The position numbers were made by a program, and so were the translations under genes. The notes under the pieces are model-generated. The model saw nothing but the letters and a program-made list of their open reading frames with translations. It ran no database searches and had not been told where the DNA came from. Source: Tannerellaceae bacterium (GTDB lineage Bacteria > Bacteroidota > Bacteroidia > Bacteroidales > Tannerellaceae). From it: a DNA stretch of 64,000 nucleotides. Location of the stretch: contig JAJQAZ010000180.1 in assembly GCA_021203545.1 (NCBI GenBank), positions 28,674-92,673 on the forward strand, written 5' to 3'. Shown here in pieces: positions 54,781-63,946 of this stretch (positions are counted from its first letter, which is position 1; each line of letters opens with the position of its first letter).

Positions 54781-56741
54781 TTATTTTTTTACAACCCAAT
54801 AATTACCAAATTCTTTATGTTTGTTTACAGCCGTACGGAAACCTTCCTAGTCAGAAGCCTCATATACCCGCTTTTTTAACACAAGTTGTTGTGTCAGGCG
54901 GATTTTGGAACCATTCTGTGAAAGAGATCCGCTGAAATCAGCCGCATTGGATACTGATGATTCCGTACGTATGCCTTCTACCAGGCGATAGCCTCTGGGC
55001 AGGTCAATTTCTTCCGTTAATTCAACCAGCCGGGAACAGGCATCTTTAAAGTCGTATTTGCGAGATTCCAATGATGTATCTATCCGCAAATAGCTCTTAA
55101 CCTGGTTATACAGATTATTCATAACCATTGGCTTAAAAACCATTTCGCCTGAAGTGGCCAGTGCATAGCCCGGTATTTCGTAATGAAAGGTTATCCGTAT
55201 CGGACCGGCCATGTAATTTTTAGGATCTTTTCCGTAATCCACTTTTATCATGCGTGCTTTAGGCGACACCGCCAATAGTTGGCTTTCCAGTTGGTTTGTC
55301 CACTCTGTCTGCCAGCCTTGTGTAAACATACGGCGAATATTGGCATCCGATTGTCCTTCGGCTGTGATTGTGAAACTGCCTTTCAGATTTCCTTTTTCAT
55401 CCAGCCGGTTTTTGGCATGAATACGCAGGTAATGGTTTTCCGGTGCAGATACAGGAGTCAGGCACAAATCCGAACCTTCCGGTACACCGGGCAAATAATG
55501 TTGTTGCTGCTCTGCACTACTCCACAATTCACGCACAAAGGGTACCCATGTGGGATCGAGTGGCATATAGGTGCCATTCGACAGTTTCACCACTGCTACG
55601 CAATGGTTGAAGTGGTCTGCCGGGATCTCTTCTACCCGGCTTCCTGCCATGGTCATAGCCGGATAAGCCTCAAATCCGGCCATCCGGAGGAACGAGATCA
55701 ACGTTCCGGCAATGTCTTTGCAGACCCCGCAACGGTCTGTATAATTCATTTTTGTACTATGGAGCGTAAACCCTTCTCCTTCTCCCATGGAGATACCGGA
55801 GTAACGGATGTTATCTGCCACCCAGTGGGTCAGTACCTCTATTTTTCCATCTCCGTTTTCTTTCCACGGATCAATTCATCTACTTTTTTCTGAGCATCCG
55901 GCCAGGCATGGAAACTATCGTACTCCTCGTTTACATTATGAAACCAGAGCGATTTATCACGCCATCCGGCAGTGGAAGACATGAACAGCTTGGGAGCTGC
56001 ATCAAAGAGATCTACCATATTGGGTTCACGTTCGAATGGACTTACTTTCTGTAAAGAAAATGAATAAACTTTGCGTCCATCCTGATATCGCATGGAAGAT
56101 TGGCAGGCACCCTGGTAAAACTGAAATTGTAATTCTTTCTCCATCGGTAGAGAAACCATATAGGTTTTCCGGATAGTCGGATAATCTACCCAGAAAGGTA
56201 CAATATCATAAAAATGGCCACGCATCGGAGGTATAAACCGTGAATCGTCGTCGTTCAGGCTGCCAAGCAGCGCATAGGTAAACCCTTTCTTATCAATTTC
56301 ATATTCCACAATATCCCCGGGCTCCAGCCGTCCTACCTGTAGCATGATTTCGCGGGCACCCCAATAAATAGCCCGGGCAGGAGCTGCATAATCACAGGTC
56401 TGGGTTACATCCAGATTCACCACATCCCCATTGGCACGGTAGATTGTAGCCCATTTGAATTTGGCAAAGGCCGTCAGCGGATCATATTCATACCTGACGG
56501 TCCGGTGAGCCAACGCCCCTTTCCAGGTCTGCATTCTTAATTTTTTGTATACGGTAAACGAACCCGAACCAGTGGGTTCTACCTTTACATGAATACTATC
56601 TGCCAGTACAACACAGTCTGCATCCGGATATTCCGGAAACACCTGCATTGTCGGGTCAACCGACAATGCACAACTTTCATCTTCCTGCGCATAAACAGTC
56701 AGGAAACAGCTCAAAAAGAGTAGTAGCCAATGTTTTTTCAT
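54781..56741 (-). pseudogene. DUF3857/transglutaminase-like protein with intact triad, broken twice
   Basis: An exported protein (signal MKKHWLLLFLSCFLTVYAQ) with DUF3857 (residues about 60-240) and a transglutaminase-like core. The triad is present: Cys in DRCGVCKDIA, His in DHFNHCVAVV, Asp in YMPLDPTW. A break near 55856-55859 (four T, five or a nearby insertion needed) splits VDELIRGK from NGDGKIEVLTHWVADN. An in-frame TAG at 54847-54849 precedes a conserved-looking tail EGFRTAVNKHKEFGNYWVVK that runs to TAA at 54781. A Trp codon TGG at that place would restore it. Such proteins are thought to act in the periplasm, function unknown. It follows the GH89 gene by 17 bases. Confidence 0.83.
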
Positions 56742-56758
56742 ATATAATTTAACTTTAT

Positions 56759-59700
56759 CTATTTAAATGAAACCATGTAATCGTATAGATTCCAGTAAAC
56801 AGTGTTTACTTCGTCCGGTGGAGCAGCATTGTTCAACGCATTGGTTGAAATACTGATTAACTCCCGCAATTTGTTTTTCCCGGTTTCAGAATTACCCAAA
56901 TCCATTGCTGTTACTGCATTTATCAGAGTTTCTAATTGTTGCAATGTGGGCAATACCTTTTCTCCATATACACGAAACTCTTTGATTGTAATATCTTTTT
57001 TAGAAACGATTTTAACAAACCGGCCTATATGATTATTTAGCTTACTCCAGTTCTTATTATCCGCACTAACATATACTTCATAATCCGGGTCCGGAGATTC
57101 AAGTAGTAAGTTTACTTCAGAAATCTGAAATTCGCCCAACAAATCTACTATTATTTCCGGATAAATAATTTTTTTCCCTTTTTTAGTTATCTCTATTCTG
57201 ACCTGCGTGTCCGGAGAACCATCTACTGCTTCGGCCGGATTTCCTTTTATTTTATCCGCATGGATAAAAATGTTTCTTTTTAGCGCTAAATTTCCGGCAT
57301 TCGGATCAATGGCTGTTGTAAGTAACACATTGTCAAGAACCATATCTACCACTTCTTTAATCTCTTCCGGAGAATTTTTAGCTTCGCGTGTATAGTTTTG
57401 CCGGTCCATAATCCAGTTCCAATAGAAATTAAAATAATCGCTAGCCTGTAGGGTCTCAACCGGTGTACCATCCTGTAGGTTTTTCTCGACTTTATCCAAA
57501 TATTCGTTCCAGATTGTTTTATATACATCGGGGAAAATGCCTTCATAGTTTCGCCATCCATAATCTTTCAACGAACTGCCACCCCGTGAACCCCATGTGG
57601 AAATGAGGGTTTTGGCATTCATTTCAAAAATATCCGTGGCAAAATCATCATATCCTTCTGCCAAATCCGTAGCTTTGCCGATCCATTCTCCGCCTAATTG
57701 TTCTTTTTGAGTGCTTTGAACCCGGTTTAAAAGATCAAATGCCTGTAGGAACGCGGCTTTATGCTTTCTGAAATCTTCCAGCGAACCGTTGTCCCGGGCT
57801 TTCAGGACTTCGTTGTAGACCAGTACTGCATAATTGCTCACCATTTGCCGCATAATTTCTGTCAGATCATACCGGTATGGTTCGCTATCTTTGAATTTCT
57901 CATATTCTTCCACCAGCAATTGAAATGCTTTTTCCAGATTTTCTGCTCCATAAGGAATATGTTGGCTGCCGTAATCCTGTGGGCCTTTACTTTTCATACC
58001 AAATAGTTCGTTCGTATAACGGACCCCATGGTTGTAATTGCTTTTTCTCATGATCTCCCAAGCCAAAGTCGCTTTTTCGGAATATCCTCCATACCTTCTT
58101 TCCACATATTGCTCAAGCCACCGGCTTATATCAAAGTTTTCATCTGCCCATACCAGATCAAAAATCAATTCATAGATAACCGGATTATCATACATGGCTT
58201 CTGATATAATACCCAATCCCTGCATATGTTTACTGTTTTTCCGGGCATTCTGAATGTCTTCTACCATGACATCCATTTGTCCGTGCATGGACGGATTACC
58301 TCCAAAATTGGCCAACAAACACCAGGCCCAATCAGTGCCGTTAAACTCTAATCCGTCCAAAGTCGTATCATCATATTTCAGCTTATTGTATTTTGTCCAT
58401 GATGTGAGCGGATATTTTATCAGGTCCACAATTAAAACATGTTTGTTTTTATTTACTCCCAAACCATTGAGTAAGCTATTGGTCGGGTTACTTTGCCATC
58501 CCTGTATAATCCAGACTGCTTCAGGGTTGTATTCGAGAAGCGACTCCAATACCTCTTTGGATATAATATCATCTGTTAATCCGGGGGGACGGATGCCTCC
58601 TTCATGAAAAGGGTCTACTGCATAATAACGGGATGTTTTTCCATACACAAATTCCTGTGCCTGATAAAACAAGCGTGCATATTCATCATATTTCCGCGAG
58701 TCTGTCGCAATCATGTATGGCCTGCTAAATCCATTCCATAATCCCTGTTCTATGATTTCTACATCCTGTTGGTATTCTCCAAAATTAGTTGGAACCATTC
58801 CGGCGTACCCCTGTAATACGGTTTGCATGCCTAACGATCTCTTCCAACGCTGTGTTTTTCTGGCCAGCTCCAACCGGTCTTTTATATATCCGTCAGGCAC
58901 CGGTCCGCCAAAACTTTCCATGTTATCCATAAATTGCCATGCATAATAAGCAGGTCCCGTCAGCCAGTCTTTGGCATCGTCAAAGGTATAGCCGAAATTC
59001 ATCATGAATCTAATCCATGTGGCTTCCTGCCCGGCAAGGTCTAAAACAACATTCACTCCATTCAATGCAAGCCAGTCGTTCTCCTGTTGCCAGTTTTCTT
59101 CACCGAAAAAAGAGAAAGTATAATTTAATGTACAATAATTGAATGCATACCGCACTTTATAAGGTGTTTCTTTCCGGACTGTCTCTTCTACAGGAACAAG
59201 CCGGTCCGGCATTTTCACCTGTTTGGTTTGCTCAGAGATATGCACGTGCAGATAGTTTTTTAAATAATAATTCAGTCCGGTTGTCAGCGATAAACCTTCA
59301 TTTCCTTTTATATGGATTTTTCCGTCCGCATCGCTTAACTCAAAATAATCATATTCGTTGGTGCTGCCTGCCAGTTCAAAGGTAAACCAACTACGGTATT
59401 CCGCTCCTATGATCCGGTCAATGATACCATATATATTTTGGATCGTCTCGGTATTTGTAATGGGTTGATTATAGATGGTTTCCTCAAAGGCTTTTACATC
59501 TAATATATCCTCTAAAGATCCCTGTCTTAATGGAGATGTATTTGTGTTCGTTTTCTTTCCATACACTTTTACTTCAGAGAGGTAAGCTTTATCTTCTTCG
59601 TCTGTAAATTCGATATATACACGGACAATCCGGTATTTTTCAGGTTTTTCAAAAACAATCTGATCTCCCTGCTCTGTTGTTTCTTTTGCTTCACGCGTGC

Positions 59701-60037
59701 GGTAAATACGGTTGTAATTTTTTCCGTCATTACTTCCATACAGGGAATAGTATGATTTTTTACCCGGAGGAAAATAAACGACAATCTGCTTTATATCATA
59801 TGTGTCCAATAAATCCACATCTACATAAGCCGGGAAGAATATGCCTGACCAGCATGTGTTGAGATCGCCGTCAGTAACGTTTTGCGCCTGTAATTTAGAT
59901 AAATTACTCCTTACCGGTTTTTTATAGGCTATGTTTCCGGTATCAGCCAATAACATGGAACTATCCGCGATAAATGAAAATGCGGATAGGGTTACTATTA
60001 AAAATAGCAATAGTGGTTTTCTGAAATGGTTTTTCAT
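56759..60037 (-). CDS. GH89 alpha-N-acetylglucosaminidase with F5/8-type C domains
   Basis: A 1092-residue exported enzyme of the NAGLU family, which removes alpha-linked GlcNAc from heparan sulfate or gastric-type mucin. Layout: signal peptide, F5/8 type C (CBM32-like) domain at about residues 35-160 (VTDGDLNTCWSG, FFPAYVDVDLL), and the GH89 N-terminal domain (YYLKNYLHVHI). The catalytic domain (VRYAFNYCTLNYTFSFF, WLALNGVNVVLDLAGQEATW, PVPDGYIKDRLEL, YAVDPFHEGG) is followed by a GH89 C-terminal helical region and a second C-type domain near the end (EVNLLLESPDPDYEVYVSAD). The frame is intact. It lies 31 bases after the HAD gene. Confidence 0.94.
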   Translation of the reverse strand: MKNHFRKPLLLFLIVTLSAFSFIADSSMLLADTGNIAYKKPVRSNLSKLQAQNVTDGDLNTCWSGIFFPAYVDVDLLDTYDIKQIVVYFPPGKKSYYSLYGSNDGKNYNRIYRTREAKETTEQGDQIVFEKPEKYRIVRVYIEFTDEEDKAYLSEVKVYGKKTNTNTSPLRQGSLEDILDVKAFEETIYNQPITNTETIQNIYGIIDRIIGAEYRSWFTFELAGSTNEYDYFELSDADGKIHIKGNEGLSLTTGLNYYLKNYLHVHISEQTKQVKMPDRLVPVEETVRKETPYKVRYAFNYCTLNYTFSFFGEENWQQENDWLALNGVNVVLDLAGQEATWIRFMMNFGYTFDDAKDWLTGPAYYAWQFMDNMESFGGPVPDGYIKDRLELARKTQRWKRSLGMQTVLQGYAGMVPTNFGEYQQDVEIIEQGLWNGFSRPYMIATDSRKYDEYARLFYQAQEFVYGKTSRYYAVDPFHEGGIRPPGLTDDIISKEVLESLLEYNPEAVWIIQGWQSNPTNSLLNGLGVNKNKHVLIVDLIKYPLTSWTKYNKLKYDDTTLDGLEFNGTDWAWCLLANFGGNPSMHGQMDVMVEDIQNARKNSKHMQGLGIISEAMYDNPVIYELIFDLVWADENFDISRWLEQYVERRYGGYSEKATLAWEIMRKSNYNHGVRYTNELFGMKSKGPQDYGSQHIPYGAENLEKAFQLLVEEYEKFKDSEPYRYDLTEIMRQMVSNYAVLVYNEVLKARDNGSLEDFRKHKAAFLQAFDLLNRVQSTQKEQLGGEWIGKATDLAEGYDDFATDIFEMNAKTLISTWGSRGGSSLKDYGWRNYEGIFPDVYKTIWNEYLDKVEKNLQDGTPVETLQASDYFNFYWNWIMDRQNYTREAKNSPEEIKEVVDMVLDNVLLTTAIDPNAGNLALKRNIFIHADKIKGNPAEAVDGSPDTQVRIEITKKGKKIIYPEIIVDLLGEFQISEVNLLLESPDPDYEVYVSADNKNWSKLNNHIGRFVKIVSKKDITIKEFRVYGEKVLPTLQQLETLINAVTAMDLGNSETGKNKLRELISISTNALNNAAPPDEVNTVYWNLYDYMVSFK

Positions 60038-60068
60038 GGTATTTATTTAAAATCTGTTTAATCTGTAT

Positions 60069-60688
60069 TTATATAATATTATCCAGTACACTCCGCCAGT
60101 CTTCATCATTCTGCGGCTGGTAAGTATGAATACCTAATGCCGTTCTACTTCTATATTTTTCTTTCCGTCATCAATGAATAACGTTTCGTCCGGATTCATA
60201 TTCCCGTCCTGCAGCATATACTCAAATATTTCCGGGTCCGGTTTGGTCATATTCAATTCGTAGGATGCATACATTTTATCAAAATAATCATTGATAGGGC
60301 GTCCGGCTTCCGAAAAACGGGTGGAACGGGCCCAATCCTGTATGTATGGATTTGTATTACTTAATAGATACACGTTGTAATTCTTCCGTAAATCCAGAAT
60401 GTAATCAAGCTTATATTGAGGCACATCTACAACGAATCCCATCCAGCCATAGCGAACTTCTTCCAATGAAAGCTCTTTACCTGTATATTCGCTTAACACT
60501 TTGCGGAACTCTTCCTGTGTCATATCTCCGTTTTCTACTTCCAGAAAAATGCCTTTCTGTTCATAAGGATCGATCAGTTTTTCCGCGTCTTTTACTCCGA
60601 TCTCTTCAAATCGTTTCACTGCCTGGTCCCGGTCAATTGTCATAATAACCCCACCCAGATCAAACACAATATTTTTTATTGTTGCCAT
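60069..60688 (-). CDS. HAD-family phosphatase, C-terminal frameshift
   Basis: A HAD-like hydrolase (YihX/epoxide hydrolase-type N-terminal family). Motif I is IVFDLGGVIM, motif II LLSNTNPYIQ, motif III Lys in NMTKPDPEIFEYML and motif IV LFIDDGKKNI. As sequenced it stops at 60134. Two T at 60143-60144 should be three; then IEVE continues TALGIHTYQPQNDEDWRSVL to TAA at 60069, which is the usual family end (the cap of motif IV followed by GIxTYxP). It heads the operon HAD, GH89, DUF3857 pair, and might act on a sugar phosphate from the released glycan. Confidence 0.86.
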
Positions 60689-60716
60689 TCCGACTATGAT
60701 TTAATTTTTACTCTGT

Positions 60717-60725
60717 GCAAAGATA
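60717..60725 (-). promoter_or_regulatory. Promoter -7 element for the HAD-GH89 operon
   Basis: Minus strand 60725-60717 reads TATCTTTGC, a perfect TAnnTTTGC, 28 bases before the HAD start. The -33 box is not clear at the right spacing. Confidence 0.5.
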
Positions 60726-60879
60726 ATATCCCTATACGGAAATGAAGAATCAAAACTCATTCTTTTTCGTTTCTTCATATTCTTATGTATAATCTGATTT
60801 TTTTATAAAAAAGAATCTCTTTTAGAACAAATCAGGGGGTATGGATTGTTATGTATTGTGAATGATCAAATAAGAAATT

Positions 60880-61417
60880 ATGAAAAATATATATTTATTA
60901 ATCTTTGCATCTCTCCTTATTTGCTTTGGATGTAGCAGAAATAAGAATAAGATCTATCATGAATACGAACTTCCGGAACCGGCTGTTGTCGACCAGGATA
61001 TAGTTGAAGTTCCTGTAGTCGTAAATATTCAGGATTCCCTAAATATAAAAGATGGAATGGGAGAAATTGTAGAAGCTCATTATGAAGGAGTGCTTCCGGC
61101 TGCAGACGGTCCCGGCATCAAATACGATCTGGATATCTGGAAACAGGAAAATAGTAATGAAGGGGTTTTTTTGGCTTTCTACTACTTATCTGGGAGGTGA
61201 AAACGAAGATGACCACTCCTTTATTTCAGAAGGGCGGCTGAGCATTACAAACCGGAACTATGAAGGAAATAGCGAAATAATTTATTCATTGGCTCCATTA
61301 GATGGAAGTACTCCCCTCTATTTTGTTGTCGATGGAGAAGATCTTACAATGCTGGACCGGCAAATGGGGCACATCTCTTCCAATACCAACCATAACTATA
61401 CATTACAGAGGAAATAA
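60880..61417 (+). pseudogene. NlpE-like lipoprotein, frameshifted, lacking the CxxC motif
   Basis: A lipoprotein (signal MKNIYLLIFASLLICFGC) of the NlpE N-terminal-domain type. The landmark YxGxLPCADCxGI appears as YEGVLPAADGPGIKYDLDIW, so both cysteines are lost. A run of four G (61162-61165) should be three; then SNEG continues as FFWLSTTYLGGENEDD to the end at 61417, giving about 178 residues. NlpE in E. coli links surface or copper stress to the Cpx system; the role here is unknown. It faces the C1 peptidase gene tail to tail. Confidence 0.78.
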
Positions 61418-61451
61418 TTCCCTAACCTTATAGTCCATCTTTGTATAAAAA

Positions 61452-61480
61452 AGAGGCGCCTGTTTCCCTTGGGCGCCTCT
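61452..61480. terminator. Terminator between convergent genes
   Basis: AGAGGCGCC (61452-61460) and GGCGCCTCT (61472-61480) form a perfect 9-bp stem with AAAAA before and TTTTATAT after, so it can serve both flanking genes. Confidence 0.85.
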
Positions 61481-61506
61481 GCTTTTATATAAGGATGATA
61501 AAATTT

Positions 61507-62688
61507 TTATAGTGACAGCTTTTTACGGATCGCTTTTGGTATGGCGTCTTTATGAACAACAATGCTCATTGTTTTATAAGCAACAAACGCTTCCGAAGCA
61601 TACCAGGTTCCTTCGTATTTGTTATCTGTTCCCCATGAATTTTTAACCATGTAGAACTTTTTACCTGTCTGGTCCTGTGCGATTCCATAGATCAACATAC
61701 CATGATCGTCGGTTGTCTGATAGTTATCGTATGCTATCTGTCGCATTTCCTGGGTAATTTCCAGTTCTTTGCAGGGACGTTCAACTAATTTTTTGATTTC
61801 ATCTTCTTTCTCTTTGCGGCTTAACCCTACCCAACGGTCCTGATCAGACCCGGATGTTTCCATATATTCTATATCAGGCATCACTGCAATACCATTACGG
61901 GTAAATCCGGTTTCACTTACGTCCGAAGCCCATGCAATTGTATAACCACTGTTAATCGCATTTTCGAAAACCTGCATCAATTCGTCCAGAGGTAAATTGT
62001 GGGAAATACCCCAACGCCAGTTATCCGGAATCTCGAGTGCATAGGCGGAGTAAAAAGGTTCGTGTGTGAAAGAGGTAAGAGATACGTAATCGTCTGCATT
62101 AATATCCATTTCCTTTACAAAGCTAAGAGGAGTATACTCTTTTCCCTGGTAAGTAAATGTTTCAGGCAAAGGGCTCAGGTAGGTATCAATAATAGCATCG
62201 AATCCTTTTTTCCATGCTGTGGACAGTTTTCCGTTCGGATTTTTCAATACGCCATTTAAATAGCCGGCAGCTACACTTTCCATCTCACCGTGTACATGCA
62301 TATCTTCTCCGTACTCAAGTCCTCTCATTACTTCGCCGGGAACAGCTCCGTAGTGTTTGGTTACATATAATACATCTTCAAAAGAACCACCCTGTGCAAA
62401 GTTTAAATAGCCGTGCATACGCACAAATTTCTCGGCTTTGTCTTTGTAAGAATGACTCACTACAAACATTTCCGACAGATCGTGTTCTCCTTTTCCTTTC
62501 CGGATAAGTTCGGCTTCAAGCATGCCCAGGCCGGAATAAGACCAGCAGGTACCTGCCCGGTTTTGGTTTTTTACAGGAGTGATTTTTAACTCTTTTACCG
62601 GAGTAAACCGGTACTCTTCTTCCTGTGCATTGACTGTAGTAGTCAATGTTATTGCCAGAAATAGGGTGGCGTACATTAATTTCTTCAT
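61507..62688 (-). CDS. Exported C1-family cysteine peptidase (bleomycin hydrolase-like)
   Basis: A 393-residue exported peptidase with signal MKKLMYATLFLAITLTTTVNA. The catalytic Cys is in QNRAGTCWSYSG, the His in TDDHGMLIYGIA, and the Asn in VKNSWGTDN. This is the C1B (PepC/bleomycin hydrolase) arrangement, but it is secreted. C1B enzymes act as aminopeptidases. The frame is intact. Confidence 0.93.
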   Translation of the reverse strand: MKKLMYATLFLAITLTTTVNAQEEEYRFTPVKELKITPVKNQNRAGTCWSYSGLGMLEAELIRKGKGEHDLSEMFVVSHSYKDKAEKFVRMHGYLNFAQGGSFEDVLYVTKHYGAVPGEVMRGLEYGEDMHVHGEMESVAAGYLNGVLKNPNGKLSTAWKKGFDAIIDTYLSPLPETFTYQGKEYTPLSFVKEMDINADDYVSLTSFTHEPFYSAYALEIPDNWRWGISHNLPLDELMQVFENAINSGYTIAWASDVSETGFTRNGIAVMPDIEYMETSGSDQDRWVGLSRKEKEDEIKKLVERPCKELEITQEMRQIAYDNYQTTDDHGMLIYGIAQDQTGKKFYMVKNSWGTDNKYEGTWYASEAFVAYKTMSIVVHKDAIPKAIRKKLSL

Positions 62689-62720
62689 AACTGAATTCGT
62701 TTAATCTGTTATTTATTCAT

Positions 62721-62729
62721 GCAAATATA
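62721..62729 (-). promoter_or_regulatory. Promoter -7 element for the C1 peptidase gene
   Basis: Minus strand 62729-62721 reads TATATTTGC (perfect TAnnTTTGC), 32 bases before the ATG. A partial -33 CTTG is 16 bases upstream, closer than usual. Confidence 0.5.
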
Positions 62730-62824
62730 CAATATGCAATTTATACAAGCGATTTTTTTATTTACTTTTGTTCCCTGAAAATGAGAACCTATCCGTTTAG
62801 ATTTGTTCTGAAACAATTTATCAA

Positions 62825-63628
62825 ATGAAAATTACAATTATAGGTAGTGGGAATATCGGTGGAGCTATTGCACGCGGATTGGCACAGGGTACAGTTTGTG
62901 AATCCAGGAATATTACCTGTGCAGACCATTCGGAAGAAATTCTTCAACGCTTAAAAGTTGATAATCCTGATTTTACAGTCACACAAAATAATATAGAAGC
63001 TATGCAGGGCGCGGATATTATTATCATCGCTGTAAAGCCCTGGCTGGTAGAAGCTGTTATTGATCAGATTAAAAGTTTTCTGGATTATGATAAACAGATC
63101 GTTGTTTCTATTGCGGCAGGTGTGACCTTCGAGCAGTTGACCGCGTTCTTTACAAAGCATAGCAGCTATGATTATATGAGTACACCCGCTTTATTCAGGG
63201 TAATGCCTAATACAGCTATTGAAGTAATGAGTAGTATGACATTTGTTTCTGCTTATAATGCTACCCAGGAACAGTCAGAACTGATCATCCGTATTTTTAA
63301 TGAATTGGGGAATGCGATCCTGATAGAAGAACGCTTAATGGGAGCCGGTACGGCTTTGGCATCCAGCGGTATTGCTTTTGCTATGAGATATATCCGGGCT
63401 TCGATAGAGGGTGGAGTAGAATTAGGTTTTTATCCCCAACAGGCTCAGGAGATTGTCGTCCATACGGTAAAAGGCGCGGTAGATCTTCTATTGAAAAATA
63501 AATCTAATCCGGAAGCCGAAATAGATAGAGTAACTACTCCCGGTGGTGTTGCTATTAAAGGATTGAATGAAATGGAACTTTCCGGGTTTACCTCTTCTGT
63601 GATCCGTGGGCTAAAGGCCAGTAAGTGA
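62825..63628 (+). CDS. proC: Pyrroline-5-carboxylate reductase
   Basis: A 267-residue NAD(P)H enzyme for the last step of proline synthesis. N-terminal ITIIGSGNIGGAIARGLAQG binds the cofactor; IIIAVKPWLVE, VSIAAGVTFEQL, FRVMPNTAIEV and VTTPGGVAIKGLNEME are standard ProC motifs. The frame is intact. A TACTTTTGT element about 45 bases upstream could be its promoter. Confidence 0.96.
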   Translation: MKITIIGSGNIGGAIARGLAQGTVCESRNITCADHSEEILQRLKVDNPDFTVTQNNIEAMQGADIIIIAVKPWLVEAVIDQIKSFLDYDKQIVVSIAAGVTFEQLTAFFTKHSSYDYMSTPALFRVMPNTAIEVMSSMTFVSAYNATQEQSELIIRIFNELGNAILIEERLMGAGTALASSGIAFAMRYIRASIEGGVELGFYPQQAQEIVVHTVKGAVDLLLKNKSNPEAEIDRVTTPGGVAIKGLNEMELSGFTSSVIRGLKASK

Positions 63629-63641
63629 CCCAACCCCCTAA

Positions 63642-63658
63642 CCCCCTAAAGGGGGGGG
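63642..63658 (+). terminator. C5/G hairpin after proC
   Basis: CCCCCT-AAA-GGGGGG lies 14 bases past the proC stop. There is no T tract, so it may be a repeat element rather than a true terminator. Confidence 0.35.
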
Positions 63659-63670
63659 ACGAAGATATCT

Positions 63671-63716
63671 GCTGGCTTACCGCTGGCTTTTTGCTGGCGC
63701 AGATTTAAATCTGTGC
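63671..63716. repeat. Dispersed CAGATTTAAATCTG element, copy 2 (inverted)
   Basis: Three GCTGGC words spaced by short T-rich runs precede the palindrome GCGCAGATTTAAATCTGTGC (63697-63716). This is the reverse complement of the arrangement at 38891-38932. Confidence 0.7.
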
Positions 63717-63946
63717 TCAAACCCAACATACATTAAATAACTACACATCCGGATTTAAGTCGTATCCCGAAGAGATTAAATGTGAATCGTAGATCGGCCT
63801 TAGCCAATACTCCCCGGTGAAGTTTGCGACCGGTGAAAAAGTGATACAACTTACTCTACAAAGCCGGGAGATCCTAGCCTTCAGGTTAAGGTAAATCTGG
63901 TCGGAGGGGATTACAAATCCTCTTCGACCACTATCTGTGCTTCTTT
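63717..63946. other. Gene-free stretch with one strong hairpin
   Basis: I see no coding region here. TGGTCGGAGGGGATT (63898-63912) pairs with AATCCTCTTCGACCA (63916-63930) with a few mismatches; this resembles the GGATT/AATCC palindromes near 38.75 kb. TCCGGATTTAAGTCG near 63750 and ACCGGTGAA words are present but unexplained. Confidence 0.5.

Noticed and set aside
42308..54849. Reassigned stop codon in this genome
   Set aside because: Intact neighbours end properly at TAA, TGA and TAG, and only two interrupted genes show in-frame stops, both of which also carry frameshifts.
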